From NCBI RefSeq assembly GCF_020091405.1, contig NZ_CP081903.1, forward strand, positions 4,030,501-4,094,500: a stretch of DNA of 64,000 bases. The letters run 5' to 3'. Position numbers and translations under genes: made by a program. Origin of the DNA: Bacteroides cellulosilyticus. Its GTDB lineage: Bacteria > Bacteroidota > Bacteroidia > Bacteroidales > Bacteroidaceae. This document shows, piece after piece, positions 34,944 through 43,381 of the stretch (positions within the stretch are counted from its first letter, which is position 1; each line of letters begins with the position of its first letter). The notes below the pieces were generated by a model. That model saw nothing but the letters and a program-made list of their open reading frames with translations, searched no databases and was not told the origin of the DNA.

Positions 34944-36986
34944 TTAAATTAAACCAATCATAAAATAACTTTGGTTAGACGGGTCTTTAATGATAATATC
35001 CCGTTCACGCATAAAGCGGATATAGCTTTTTGCGGTACGTTCTTTCACGTCCAAAATCTGCTGTATCTGTTCGCACAGGTCTATGTAGGTTATATGTTCC
35101 TGTCTGCCGAACACGTCACGAGCAACCCCGACCAATTCCTTTTCCTTGCGCTTCTCTTTTTCCTCACGGGTCTTTTCACCCCTGTAAAGGTGCATCCCGG
35201 CTGCCTTGTCCCACGAAAAGAGCATCAAGGGAACATCCAACGGGCTACCGTCCCTTACTTTCAGGGCTTTCACTACTGATTGTGTGGGTTCTTCGTCTTT
35301 TTCGATGGAAAGGATAGTTGCCGCCTTTCGTTGTAATTCCGAGCCTAAATGCCCCCGCAGCTTCAAACCATTGGGTACGAAATGCAGCACGCAGAGAATA
35401 CAAGTATTATAAATTCCTGCCAGTCGGTATAGTTCATCTATAACCGCTACGCTTTCCACTTCATCATTAGCACTTTTTACAAGGTCGGCAATACCATCTA
35501 TCACGACTAATTGTATGCCCCCGTATTGGTAATAAAACTTATCCATACTTTGAACAATAGCGTGCAGTCGCTCTTTGCGGGACATACCTGTTAGACAAAA
35601 TGCTTTCAGTTCTTCCGGTTTGTTCGGTTGTTTCGCACGTGCCAGCAGGTTACTTACATTCTTGAACAGTTGTACTTCGGACTGTTCCGTATCATAGAGT
35701 AATACCGCTTTATGTTTACTGTTGGCGGCTATCTGTATGCCGAGCGTATCTACTTCCTTATCCGGTTGGCAGATAAAGCCCGCCAACATGGCGGCTATAT
35801 AATTACTTTTTCCCGTTCCCTCGCCACCAGTAATGCCGAACAGGTTGCCTTGTGTTCCCAGTGGAACGTCCCCGGCAGAGATTATCACCTGTGCTTTTGC
35901 CGGGGGATTGTTGAAGTCTATTTCGCACGATTTAAGCATAATCAATGTATCACTATATAGGTTATCTAAAAACTCGATAAACAATTTCAGGAAATCTTCA
36001 CGGGTATTCCCTGCCTTGAAATAATCGGAAATATCCTTTTCCTCTTTTGTACCGGAAAGCGGTAGAAGCAACCGTTTTACTCCAAATTCTTCCAACTGCT
36101 TTTCCTGTTTGCGTGCGCTTTCCTTGCCCGTTTTATCGGTATCATACAATAGGATGATATGTTTAAAACGGAACGTCAGTTTATAAATCAGGGTAGGTGG
36201 GATAGTCACCGTTTCACTGTTGAAGCAGATAGCATGAAAACCATGTGCCGCCAATGACATGACATCTTTTTCACCGCCCGTAATAAACAGTGTATCACCC
36301 TTTGCGGGCAGTTGTTCCAATCCGAAACAATAGTTTTCCCCGAAGTTACCACCATATAGGAAACGAGTTTTCGAGAACGGACGATATAGCTTTATATACC
36401 GTTTACTTTTATACCCGTACATAGGTTCTGTTACGGATGAAGTATAAGTGAACGGTGTTCCATCCGCCGTTACACTCTGAAAGTCCCGTAGGGAACACAC
36501 CTTATAGAGTTCCAACACTTCCGGTGTGATACCATACTGTTGCCAGTACATCAATTCGGCAAGCGGAAATTTCTGTTCCCTGAACTGGTAAGGTTTGCTT
36601 TCCTTTTCAGGTGTTTCTTCCGGTATATCATCTACTATACGGCAAGAAGTACGGGTAACTGGTATCGGATTGCCTGTTGCCAGTCCCAATCCCAAATCCC
36701 GGTCTATGGTTTCCAGTATTTCTATAAAATCCATCGAATTATTGCAGTCCAACCCTTTAAGTTGCCCCACGAAAAAGAAACAATCACCGCTATAATTGTC
36801 ATTGCCAAAATCTTTCATCTTATATATACCACTTCGGCGGTCGAAATAGATATTACAGGACGCTTTATTATCTTCATAAAGCGGGTTCAAGAAATTTCGA
36901 CCTATCCGCCAATTACCGGGTACATAGTGCTTGAATACAGATAGCCCGTTACTTGTCCTTTCTAATATTTTTTCTTTCCTTAACAT
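34944..36986 (-). CDS. Primase-helicase-like protein (TOPRIM plus RecA-type ATPase)
   Basis: 680 residues. N-terminal zinc-less primase-like region (about 1-110), a TOPRIM domain (GGEKD at 237-241, YDTDKTG at 281-287) and a RepA/DnaB-type ATPase (Walker A GGEGTGKS at 387-394, a Walker B-type LVVIDGIADL), ending in a winged-helix-like segment. It probably primes and unwinds the ICE after transfer or during autonomous replication. Its start overlaps the upstream helix-turn-helix gene by 38 bp. Confidence 0.85.
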   Translation of the reverse strand: MLRKEKILERTSNGLSVFKHYVPGNWRIGRNFLNPLYEDNKASCNIYFDRRSGIYKMKDFGNDNYSGDCFFFVGQLKGLDCNNSMDFIEILETIDRDLGLGLATGNPIPVTRTSCRIVDDIPEETPEKESKPYQFREQKFPLAELMYWQQYGITPEVLELYKVCSLRDFQSVTADGTPFTYTSSVTEPMYGYKSKRYIKLYRPFSKTRFLYGGNFGENYCFGLEQLPAKGDTLFITGGEKDVMSLAAHGFHAICFNSETVTIPPTLIYKLTFRFKHIILLYDTDKTGKESARKQEKQLEEFGVKRLLLPLSGTKEEKDISDYFKAGNTREDFLKLFIEFLDNLYSDTLIMLKSCEIDFNNPPAKAQVIISAGDVPLGTQGNLFGITGGEGTGKSNYIAAMLAGFICQPDKEVDTLGIQIAANSKHKAVLLYDTEQSEVQLFKNVSNLLARAKQPNKPEELKAFCLTGMSRKERLHAIVQSMDKFYYQYGGIQLVVIDGIADLVKSANDEVESVAVIDELYRLAGIYNTCILCVLHFVPNGLKLRGHLGSELQRKAATILSIEKDEEPTQSVVKALKVRDGSPLDVPLMLFSWDKAAGMHLYRGEKTREEKEKRKEKELVGVARDVFGRQEHITYIDLCEQIQQILDVKERTAKSYIRFMRERDIIIKDPSNQSYFMIGLI

Positions 36987-37308
36987 ATAGCTGGTGGTTG
37001 TTTATCAGGTCGTTAATATTCTCCTTATTGCTTTTTATCAGGCGTTCTTCCAGCATCCGTTTTACTTCGCTGATTTTGTAGAAGTAACGTCCTCGAATAT
37101 TAGAGTAGGCAATAGTTCCAGCCACTCGCAGACGTTGGAGTGTCTTTTCACTGATTTTCAAAAATGTGCAGACCTCGTAACTATCCACCCAAATTTCATC
37201 CTCGTTAGTACTTTCCGCTTCTGTGTGATTGAATATATAATCGGCGATAGCGGTAATTTTGTTGTCTAATTCCTTATAGGCTTTTGACTCGAATGTTATT
37301 ATCTCCAT
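36949..37308 (-). CDS. Helix-turn-helix (excisionase-like) protein
   Basis: 119 residues from the ATG at 37308 (MEIITFES). The frame is open for a further 58 codons upstream, but the operator-like dyads there argue against that start. A MerR/excisionase-type motif lies at about 45-95 (WVDSYEVCTFLKISEKTLQR, then NIRGRYFYKISEV). First gene of the operon with the primase-helicase, which it overlaps by 38 bp. Likely autoregulator; see palindromes at 37371-37385 and 37476-37490. Confidence 0.8.
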   Translation of the reverse strand: MEIITFESKAYKELDNKITAIADYIFNHTEAESTNEDEIWVDSYEVCTFLKISEKTLQRLRVAGTIAYSNIRGRYFYKISEVKRMLEERLIKSNKENINDLINNHQLYVKERKNIRKDK

Positions 37309-37370
37309 TTTGCTAACTAATTGATTTGCTGCAAAGGTCGGGTGTTCCAAAAGATAAAACTTACAAGATA

Positions 37371-37385
37371 CAACCAAGTTGGTTG
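37371..37385. promoter_or_regulatory. Palindromic operator candidate
   Basis: CAACCAAGTTGGTTG, a perfect 7-bp dyad around a central G, 63 bp before the helix-turn-helix gene. A close relative, CTACCAAGTTGGTAG, lies 105 bp away at 37476-37490 with an extra half site behind it. Confidence 0.5.
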
Positions 37386-37470
37386 ATTTATTTTTTTGTG
37401 GAAATTGGTATTGAAATAGGGTGAAATAAGAGGAAAAGATGGTAAAAATCCCCTTTAGGATAGGACATAA

Positions 37471-37507
37471 AAAAACTACCAAGTTGGTAGTAACTTGGTA
37501 GTTTTTT
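37471..37507. terminator. Bidirectional terminator after rteC
   Basis: AAAAACTACCAAGTT pairs with AACTTGGTAGTTTTT (15 bp) around six bases, with an A run on one side and T run on the other. It lies 13 bp after the rteC stop and also contains an operator-like palindrome. Confidence 0.8.
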
Positions 37508-37519
37508 AGAGGAAGTTTA

Positions 37520-38368
37520 TTATAGTTTGTCGTCTTCGTCCATTTTGCGCAACAGCTTATTTATAAGGTTAGTAAGGAATGATGTTTTATCTTTTTTTCT
37601 CTCTCTGATTGCAAGATAAGTTCGGTAATAGTCCCCTAAGTCTATTTTGAACGATGCTTCTATATAAGTCATAATCTCTTTAATATCAGCGTTGCCATCA
37701 TTCAAAACTCCGGCAGCATATATGGCATAGCCCAATTCGATAGCAGCAATTTTAGTCCCAGTCCATCGAAAAGGGTTATCCGGTAGTGAAGCCCGGCTAA
37801 TACTTATTATTTCTTGTTTTTCGACATCTTGTAATCGTTGCTGCAGATAAATTTCCAGCATATCATAAGCCAACATTTTAGCAACCCTATGGTCACAACA
37901 TGTAGAAAACAGTGGGTCTTTATCGAACATACAACAGTTATGGCATAGTTTATAATTTTCATGTCCTCTAAGGAAATAATATCTATCTAAGTGAGTCGCT
38001 TTAGAACGATAATACTGGTAGAAGTCAAGATTGGCATTGCAAAACTCTGTTATTGTTGTTTGTTTCTTTTTATAATACTCTTTAAGAACCTCTTTGCTAC
38101 CATTGGGTTTTCTTAATTCAAGTGTGTATATATCATTGAAATATATCAGTTTACTTAGAATAAACGGCTTAACGTTTTTAAAGAATGATATTTCTTCATT
38201 CTCATCTTGAAAAGTGTATTGATGTATAAACTCTCTTAATTCTTCAAATAATGGTTTAATAAAATCAATCATATATATAGCTTTATCAGGAGATATATCA
38301 CTATCTATACAGGATGTTTCTATTTCTGTATTGATTTTAGATATTATTTTATCTAAAAAATGTTTCAT
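37520..38368 (-). CDS. rteC: RteC-domain regulator
   Basis: 282 residues matching the RteC family, which in CTnDOT activates the excision operon. The central signature is present: RYYFLRGHENYKLCHNC, then a Cys/His cluster (CCMFDKDPLFSTCCDH) at about 140-165. No rteA/rteB two-component pair or tetQ is found in this element, so its upstream signal must differ. Monocistronic, ended by a strong terminator. Confidence 0.88.
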   Translation of the reverse strand: MKHFLDKIISKINTEIETSCIDSDISPDKAIYMIDFIKPLFEELREFIHQYTFQDENEEISFFKNVKPFILSKLIYFNDIYTLELRKPNGSKEVLKEYYKKKQTTITEFCNANLDFYQYYRSKATHLDRYYFLRGHENYKLCHNCCMFDKDPLFSTCCDHRVAKMLAYDMLEIYLQQRLQDVEKQEIISISRASLPDNPFRWTGTKIAAIELGYAIYAAGVLNDGNADIKEIMTYIEASFKIDLGDYYRTYLAIRERKKDKTSFLTNLINKLLRKMDEDDKL

Positions 38369-38404
38369 ATTTTAGTGTAAATAAATTTACTTTACGTGAT
38401 TGAT

Positions 38405-38629
38405 TTATTGACTAATTTTATTTATCCATATTAATTTATATATGTGATAACCCTGAATGATTACAGCAATTGTACATCCTATCAGAAAGGGCATTGAATT
38501 TAATAGAAATCCATATATTATATATATCAAGTTACCACATAAGGCTAATAACCGCAAATGAATAATATTTTTCATTGTCATTGACAACAAATTAAATATC
38601 AATCCAAAATATCCAATAATATTTATCAT
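38405..38629 (-). CDS. Small membrane protein, YgjV/SemiSWEET-like
   Basis: 74 residues with two or three hydrophobic helices (about 3-20, 26-44, 46-66). The IGYFGLIFNLLSMTMKN start and IIYGFLLNSMPFLIGC middle resemble the YgjV or SemiSWEET small membrane proteins. No operon partner is evident; rteC starts 36 bp downstream. Real gene likely, function unknown. Confidence 0.5.
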   Translation of the reverse strand: MINIIGYFGLIFNLLSMTMKNIIHLRLLALCGNLIYIIYGFLLNSMPFLIGCTIAVIIQGYHIYKLIWINKISQ

Positions 38630-38793
38630 ATATATTCTTATTACACTAATGCTTATGCCAATTTATCCACCTTTTTTATATATGATGTTTTGTATAGTAT
38701 TATGTTGATACTTTGGAGTAATAACCCTCAATTAAATATCTATTATCACATTTATAGGTGCATGAATTGTAAAAGTTAAGTTTACATTACTAT

Positions 38794-39750
38794 TTATAAA
38801 TTATCAATGCTTAATTGAAGCATCATTATTTTTTCAGTTCTATTAAGAACATTCATGGATAAAGGAGCTTTTTCATCTACAAATCCCATTTTATAATATA
38901 GTTTATGTGCTCCAACTAATTTGTTAGTCGTTTGTAGCCATAACTTAGAAACTTTATTTTCTTTACATCTTGCAATACATCTTTCAATTAATTTAGTTGC
39001 TACTCCTAATCTGCGAGCTTCTTCTGCTACAATTAGCTTTGCAAATTCAAATTGATTTTCATCTAATCTTTTTAATGCTACACATCCTACTATATTATTA
39101 TGATATTCCGCAAAAAAAACAAAGCCACCATTTAATAAATATGCCTCACCCGGATTATTTATAGTAAATAAATCTTCCTGCTCTAATTTTCCGTTTAGCA
39201 TATCTGATAACCAATTACCAACTAATGTGGTAAACGAATTTTTTAGTGATGGTCTATAATCTAATATATTAATAAGCGAATTATTTTCTTTTATATCATA
39301 AATATGGCAACTATCCATTTTGTTATCTATGCGGGCTAAAATATTTAAAATATCAGGATGTCCTTCTTCTAATATACTTTGAAGAGCGATTGAGAACTTC
39401 TTCCACAGTTCTCGTAACTTTGGAAGTTCTGAAATTCCCTTTTCTGATAAATGAATTATTTTAGACCTTTTGTCTTTAATATTTTGCTCTATTTGAACTA
39501 AATTCTCATTTTCCATTTCTCTTATTATGTTTTTAACTGTTATGTGAGAAAAGCCAATAATATTAGCTAAATCTAATACAGTCAATGGCTTTTCGGATAC
39601 GGATAATGCGTAATATACTGAAAACCAACTTGCTTTAAACTGTACATTTTCATCACTGTATAGTTTGTTTCCATCTATGTACAACTTGTCGCTTATTCTT
39701 CTAAATCTTGTTGCACCTGCTAAATAGCCTAATTTTATAAATTCGTCCAT
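38794..39750 (-). CDS. MarR-type HTH fused to GNAT acetyltransferase
   Basis: 318 residues. A MarR-like winged helix fills about 1-145 (LTVLDLANIIGFSHITVKNI is the recognition region). A GNAT domain fills about 155-318, with the acetyl-CoA loop in VAEEARRLGVATKLIERC. Such bifunctional proteins acetylate unknown small molecules and may regulate their own gene. Cargo gene near the right ICE end, AT-rich, single. Confidence 0.85.
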   Translation of the reverse strand: MDEFIKLGYLAGATRFRRISDKLYIDGNKLYSDENVQFKASWFSVYYALSVSEKPLTVLDLANIIGFSHITVKNIIREMENENLVQIEQNIKDKRSKIIHLSEKGISELPKLRELWKKFSIALQSILEEGHPDILNILARIDNKMDSCHIYDIKENNSLINILDYRPSLKNSFTTLVGNWLSDMLNGKLEQEDLFTINNPGEAYLLNGGFVFFAEYHNNIVGCVALKRLDENQFEFAKLIVAEEARRLGVATKLIERCIARCKENKVSKLWLQTTNKLVGAHKLYYKMGFVDEKAPLSMNVLNRTEKIMMLQLSIDNL

Positions 39751-39866
39751 TTTTTAAAGTTTTATGAAAGTACTTTTATATTTTGATGCAAATATATGAA
39801 AGTACTTTTGTATATGCAAATGTTTATTCAATAAAACTTGCATATATAAAAAAGTTTAGTGAAGAT

Positions 39867-39919
39867 TTAGGTGTAAGGTGCAAGTATATATCTATATATA
39901 GCTTGCACCTTACACCTAA
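39867..39919. repeat. 18-bp perfect inverted repeat near the ICE right end
   Basis: The 18 bases from 39867 to 39884 are exactly complementary to 39902-39919, around a 17-nt AT-only-like loop that is itself alternating TA. The stem is TTAGGTG...GCAAG. It lies about 200 bp inside attR, upstream of the MarR-GNAT gene. Confidence 0.8.
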
Positions 39920-39990
39920 GCTGAAATATTTATATTCAGACATTTGCGCAATTCGGAAAAGAGTTGTATCTTTGAACCCGTGAGATAGGC

Positions 39991-40055
39991 AGACAAACAG
40001 CGGACAAAGCCAGACAAAAGCGTCAGTGAAAATCGTTACTGTTTCGTTACCTATT
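39991..40055 (+). repeat. Right-end repeat clusters (arm-site candidates)
   Basis: AGACAAA (39991), GGACAAA (40002) and AGACAAA (40012) mirror the GGACA cluster at the left end. TCGTTACT (40033) and TCGTTACCTATT (40044) match the left pair at 4155-4177 in order, direction and spacing. They lie 59 bp or more from the attR core. Confidence 0.55.
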
Positions 40056-40113
40056 TGAAATATTGGAAGCTAAACAAGCTGAAATATAGGTGGTTAGATG
40101 GCTGGGTTCAGAA

Positions 40114-40127
40114 CCCTGTCTCTCCGC
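40114..40127 (+). other. attR core of the ICE
   Basis: CCCTGTCTCTCCGC, identical to 4017-4030. The partial tRNA match in front (GGGTTC at 40104) comes from the element's own end. Chromosomal sequence resumes with the original tRNA terminator. Confidence 0.85.
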
Positions 40128-40130
40128 TAA

Positions 40131-40158
40131 AAGCAGCTAAATAATGGCTGCTTTTTTA
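40131..40158 (+). terminator. Original terminator of tRNA-Ser(UGA)
   Basis: AAGCAGC (40131-40137) pairs with GCTGCTT (40147-40153), followed by Ts. Before ICE insertion it would have followed directly on the tRNA-Ser(UGA) gene. Confidence 0.75.
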
Positions 40159-40184
40159 TTGAAAATACTTACCGGAATATACAA

Positions 40185-40272
40185 GGAGAGATGCTCGAGT
40201 GGTTGAAGAGGCACGCCTGGAAAGCGTGTATACCCCTAAAGGGTATCCGGGGTTCGAATCCCCGTCTCTCCG
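40185..40272 (+). tRNA. tRNA-Ser (anticodon GGA)
   Basis: 88 nt. Acceptor GGAGAGA pairs with TCTCTCC, discriminator G at 40272. The anticodon loop CTGGAAA gives GGA. Long variable arm (ACCCCTAAAGGGT). Together with the copy at 3945 it was probably a neighbouring serine tRNA pair before the ICE entered. Confidence 0.96.
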
Positions 40273-40293
40273 CAGGTTGATAACCCGTTTTTA

Positions 40294-41310
40294 TTATTTC
40301 TTTCTACTACTTTCCCTGATTTGCAGATTTGTCGGAATGATTACTTGCCTGACTGTTCTATTCCCTTTGATTTGGTCTATTAATAAACGACAAGCCGTTT
40401 CTCCCATTTTATAGGTCTGATGTGATACTGCCGATAGTTTTGGTTCTACATAGTTGGCATGTTGTTCGTCTGTATAACCGATGATAGCTATATCTTCCGG
40501 AATGCGAAGGTCGTGACTTTTAATAACTTCTATGGCGGCAAAGGCTAATGTGTCATTCATGGCAAGAATGGCATCGGGAGGTTGAGGAAGGGATAACAAG
40601 GCTTCCGTTGCTATTTTGCCCTCTTCATAATCTATTTTCCGACAGATTACCAGTTCTTTTTCAATGGGAATATGATTGTCACGAAGAGCTTCCAGGTAAC
40701 CGTGTTTTCTTTTTGTCACAATATCCAAATGGTTAGCTCCTCCTATGAAAGCCACTCGTTTACTACCTGTATCCAATAAATGTTGGGTAGCCATTTGTGC
40801 CGATTGCACTCCATCTGCTACTACCGAAGAAAACTGGTCGGTCAGGCAAACACGGTCGAAGAGGATGAGTGGCATATTAATGTCCTTCAGGGCGGCAAGA
40901 TGAGCATAATCTGTAGTTTCTTGGGACAGACAGGCAATGATACCCTCCACCCGCATATTGACTAAATTCTCAATGTTCCTTTTCTCATATTCGTAGGATT
41001 CATGTGAAGTGGTGATGATAACAAAGTATCCGTTGTCCACTGCCATATTCTCTATCCCGTTCAGGATGGATGCGAAGAAATGGGTAACGATATCCGGTAC
41101 GACGACTCCAATGATACGCGGGGTGTTTTTTCGCAGACTCATGGCAAAAGGGTTGGGGCGGTAATTCATTTCTTTTGCCAGCTTCTTGGCTTTAGCGCAA
41201 AGCTCACTGCTAATTTCAGGACTGTCTTTTAGTGCCCTGGATACAGTGGGGATGGATACGCCTAATGCTTGGGCGAGATCTTTTAATGAAGTATGTTTCC
41301 GATATTCCAT
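40294..41310 (-). CDS. LacI-family transcription regulator
   Basis: 338 residues: N-terminal LacI helix-turn-helix (about 6-30, SLKDLAQALGVSIPTVSRAL) and hinge, then a periplasmic-binding-type sensor domain (IIGVVVPDIVTHFFASILNG, about 62-81). It is divergent from the sugar operon 41492-45681 and probably represses it until an oxidised sugar or its derivative binds. Palindromic TACGTA sites lie between the two transcription units. Confidence 0.92.
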   Translation of the reverse strand: MEYRKHTSLKDLAQALGVSIPTVSRALKDSPEISSELCAKAKKLAKEMNYRPNPFAMSLRKNTPRIIGVVVPDIVTHFFASILNGIENMAVDNGYFVIITTSHESYEYEKRNIENLVNMRVEGIIACLSQETTDYAHLAALKDINMPLILFDRVCLTDQFSSVVADGVQSAQMATQHLLDTGSKRVAFIGGANHLDIVTKRKHGYLEALRDNHIPIEKELVICRKIDYEEGKIATEALLSLPQPPDAILAMNDTLAFAAIEVIKSHDLRIPEDIAIIGYTDEQHANYVEPKLSAVSHQTYKMGETACRLLIDQIKGNRTVRQVIIPTNLQIRESSRKK

Positions 41311-41388
41311 GTTTTAAGTCTGCTATATTAGATTCGTTTACAAAGAAAACACATTCCCCGATAAAAGACAGTATAGAAGGATGTTTTT

Positions 41389-41408
41389 TTTACGTAAACC
41401 ATTACGTA
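41389..41408. promoter_or_regulatory. Operator candidate for the LacI regulator
   Basis: A perfect 10-bp palindrome TTTACGTAAA (41389-41398) and a second TACGTA at 41403-41408, 12 bp apart centre to centre, in the divergent gap. LacI-type operators are usually palindromes of this kind. Confidence 0.45.
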
Positions 41409-41451
41409 TTGTTTTCGCTTCTTATATGCTGTCCTGAATTTATTCTTGTCC

Positions 41452-41459
41452 TATTTTTG
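41452..41459 (+). promoter_or_regulatory. -7 box of the sugar operon
   Basis: TATTTTTG, matching TAnnTTTG, 33 bp before the first ATG (41492). No clear -33 TTTG; the TACGTA palindromes lie upstream. Confidence 0.5.
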
Positions 41460-41491
41460 TCGCATCTAAAAACTTTTAAATTTAATTAGTT

Positions 41492-42424
41492 ATGCAATAC
41501 CATGAAATCGGAAAGACAGGGATGAAAGTATCATCTCTCAGTTTTGGAGCTTCTTCTTTAGGAGGGGTTTTCCATGATGTTAAAGAGAAAGAAGGAATTG
41601 AGGCTGTGTTTACTGCTGTCGAATCGGGCATGAATTTTATAGATGTCTCCCCTTATTATGGGCATTATAAAGCAGAGACTGTTTTAGGAAAAGCTTTGAA
41701 AGATATTCCACGTGACCGGTATTATCTTTCTACCAAAGTGGGACGTTATGGAAAAGATGGTGTCAATACTTGGGATTACTCTGCAAAGCGTGCGGTAGAA
41801 AGTGTATATGAGAGTATGGAACGTCTGAATATCGACTTTATCGATTTGATTAATGTGCACGATATTGAGTTTGCTGATCTGAACCAGATTGTTAATGAGA
41901 CATTACCGGCATTGGTAGAACTGCGTGAAAAAGGAGTTGTCGGCCATGTCGGAATCACTGATTTGCAACTCGAAAACCTGAAATGGGTAATTGACCACTC
42001 TCCGAGCGGTACGGTAGAATCTATACTCAATTTCTGCCATTATTGCCTGTGCGATGACAAGCTAGCGGATTTTCTTGATTATTTTGAATCGAAGGGAATA
42101 GGCGTGATAAATGCCTCTCCGCTATCCATGGGATTGTTGAGCGAACGAGGCGTTCCTGCATGGCATCCGGCTCCGGAACCTTTGGTGGATGCTTGTCGCA
42201 AAGCAATGGAACATTGTAAAGCGAGAAATTATCCCATTGAGAAATTAGCTATGCAGTTCTCTGTTAGTAATCCTCGGATTGCGACTACATTGTTTAGTAC
42301 GGCCAATCCGCTGAATGTGAAAAAGAATGTCTCTTTTATTGAAGAGCCGATTGACTGGACGCTGGTGCATGAAGTACAGAAAATTATTGGGGAACAGCAA
42401 CGAGTAAGTTGGGCTAACTCTTAA
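41492..42424 (+). CDS. Aldo/keto reductase (L-fucose dehydrogenase-like)
   Basis: 310-residue NAD(P)-dependent oxidoreductase with a TIM-barrel. Catalytic signature near 49-60 (FIDVSPYYGHYKAE, Asp and Tyr), then a Lys near 80 (STKVGRYG) and HVGITDL further on. The best relatives oxidise L-fucose or L-galactose-type sugars to the lactone. First gene of an operon with a lactonase-like amidohydrolase, a fucose permease-like transporter and a zinc dehydrogenase, which supports that use. Confidence 0.85.
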   Translation: MQYHEIGKTGMKVSSLSFGASSLGGVFHDVKEKEGIEAVFTAVESGMNFIDVSPYYGHYKAETVLGKALKDIPRDRYYLSTKVGRYGKDGVNTWDYSAKRAVESVYESMERLNIDFIDLINVHDIEFADLNQIVNETLPALVELREKGVVGHVGITDLQLENLKWVIDHSPSGTVESILNFCHYCLCDDKLADFLDYFESKGIGVINASPLSMGLLSERGVPAWHPAPEPLVDACRKAMEHCKARNYPIEKLAMQFSVSNPRIATTLFSTANPLNVKKNVSFIEEPIDWTLVHEVQKIIGEQQRVSWANS

Positions 42425-42441
42425 AAAAAACAGCTGTCTAT

Positions 42442-43365
42442 ATGGACTATACAATAATTGATGCCCATGCCCATTTATGGTTGCGGCAAGATACGGTGGT
42501 GGATGATCTGCCCATTCGTACGCTGGATAATGGACGTTCGTTGTTTATGGGAGAAATCCGCCAAATGGTTCCTCCCTTTATGATGGACGGGGTGAATAGT
42601 GCAGAAGTTTTCCTGTCGAACATGGACTATGCGCAAGTGGCTGCTGCCGTTATTACACAGGAATTTATTGATGGTATTCAGAATGAATATCTGGCAGAAG
42701 TTATTTCCCGTTATCCCGATCGCTTCTTTGTTTGCGGAATGTGTGAGTTTCGTAAGCCCGGGTTTCTGGCACAGGCAAAAGAACTAATAGCAAGAGGTTT
42801 CAAAGCTATTAAAATTCCGGCTCAACGCCTGTTGCTTAAAGAAGGACGGGTGATGCTGAATAGTGAAGAGATGATGCGGATGTTCCGCTATATGGAAGAA
42901 CGGGATGTGATGCTTTCCATAGACTTGGCGGACGGAGCAACGCAAGTTCCCGAGATGCAGGAGGTTATTCAGGAATGTCCCCGGTTGAGAATTGCTATCG
43001 GGCATTTCGGAATGGTGACACGTCCGGATTGGGAAGAGCAGATACGGCTGGCTCTTCATCCCAATGTGATGATTGAATCCGGAGGAATAACCTGGCTTTT
43101 CAATGATGAGTTCTATCCTTTTAAGGGAGCAGTAAAAGCTATACGGGAAGCTGCCGAACTGGTCGGGATGGAGAAACTGATGTGGGGATCGGATTATCCG
43201 CGTACTATTACCGCAATCACTTACAAAATGTCGTATGATTTTATAGTGAAATCACCCGATTTGCAGGAAGATGAAAAAAGGCTGTTCCTTGGAGAAAATG
43301 CCCGGAAATTCTATGGATTTACTGATCTTCCCGTATTGCCATATATCAAAAACATGTCTGAATAA
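42442..43365 (+). CDS. Amidohydrolase family 2 protein (lactonase-like)
   Basis: 307 residues of the amidohydrolase-2 TIM-barrel family with an IDAHAHLW metal motif (about 6-13), an IGHFG motif and a WGSDYPR motif near the C-terminus. Family members hydrolyse sugar lactones such as L-fuconolactone. It begins 17 bp after the reductase gene, so the pair would carry out oxidation and ring opening. The substrate is inferred from context. Confidence 0.85.
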   Translation: MDYTIIDAHAHLWLRQDTVVDDLPIRTLDNGRSLFMGEIRQMVPPFMMDGVNSAEVFLSNMDYAQVAAAVITQEFIDGIQNEYLAEVISRYPDRFFVCGMCEFRKPGFLAQAKELIARGFKAIKIPAQRLLLKEGRVMLNSEEMMRMFRYMEERDVMLSIDLADGATQVPEMQEVIQECPRLRIAIGHFGMVTRPDWEEQIRLALHPNVMIESGGITWLFNDEFYPFKGAVKAIREAAELVGMEKLMWGSDYPRTITAITYKMSYDFIVKSPDLQEDEKRLFLGENARKFYGFTDLPVLPYIKNMSE

Positions 43366-43381
43366 GAAGATAATAATACGT

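Noticed and set aside
39783..39983. 66-codon frame near the ICE right end
   Set aside because: It runs through the 18-bp inverted repeat and the TA loop; no protein-like features.
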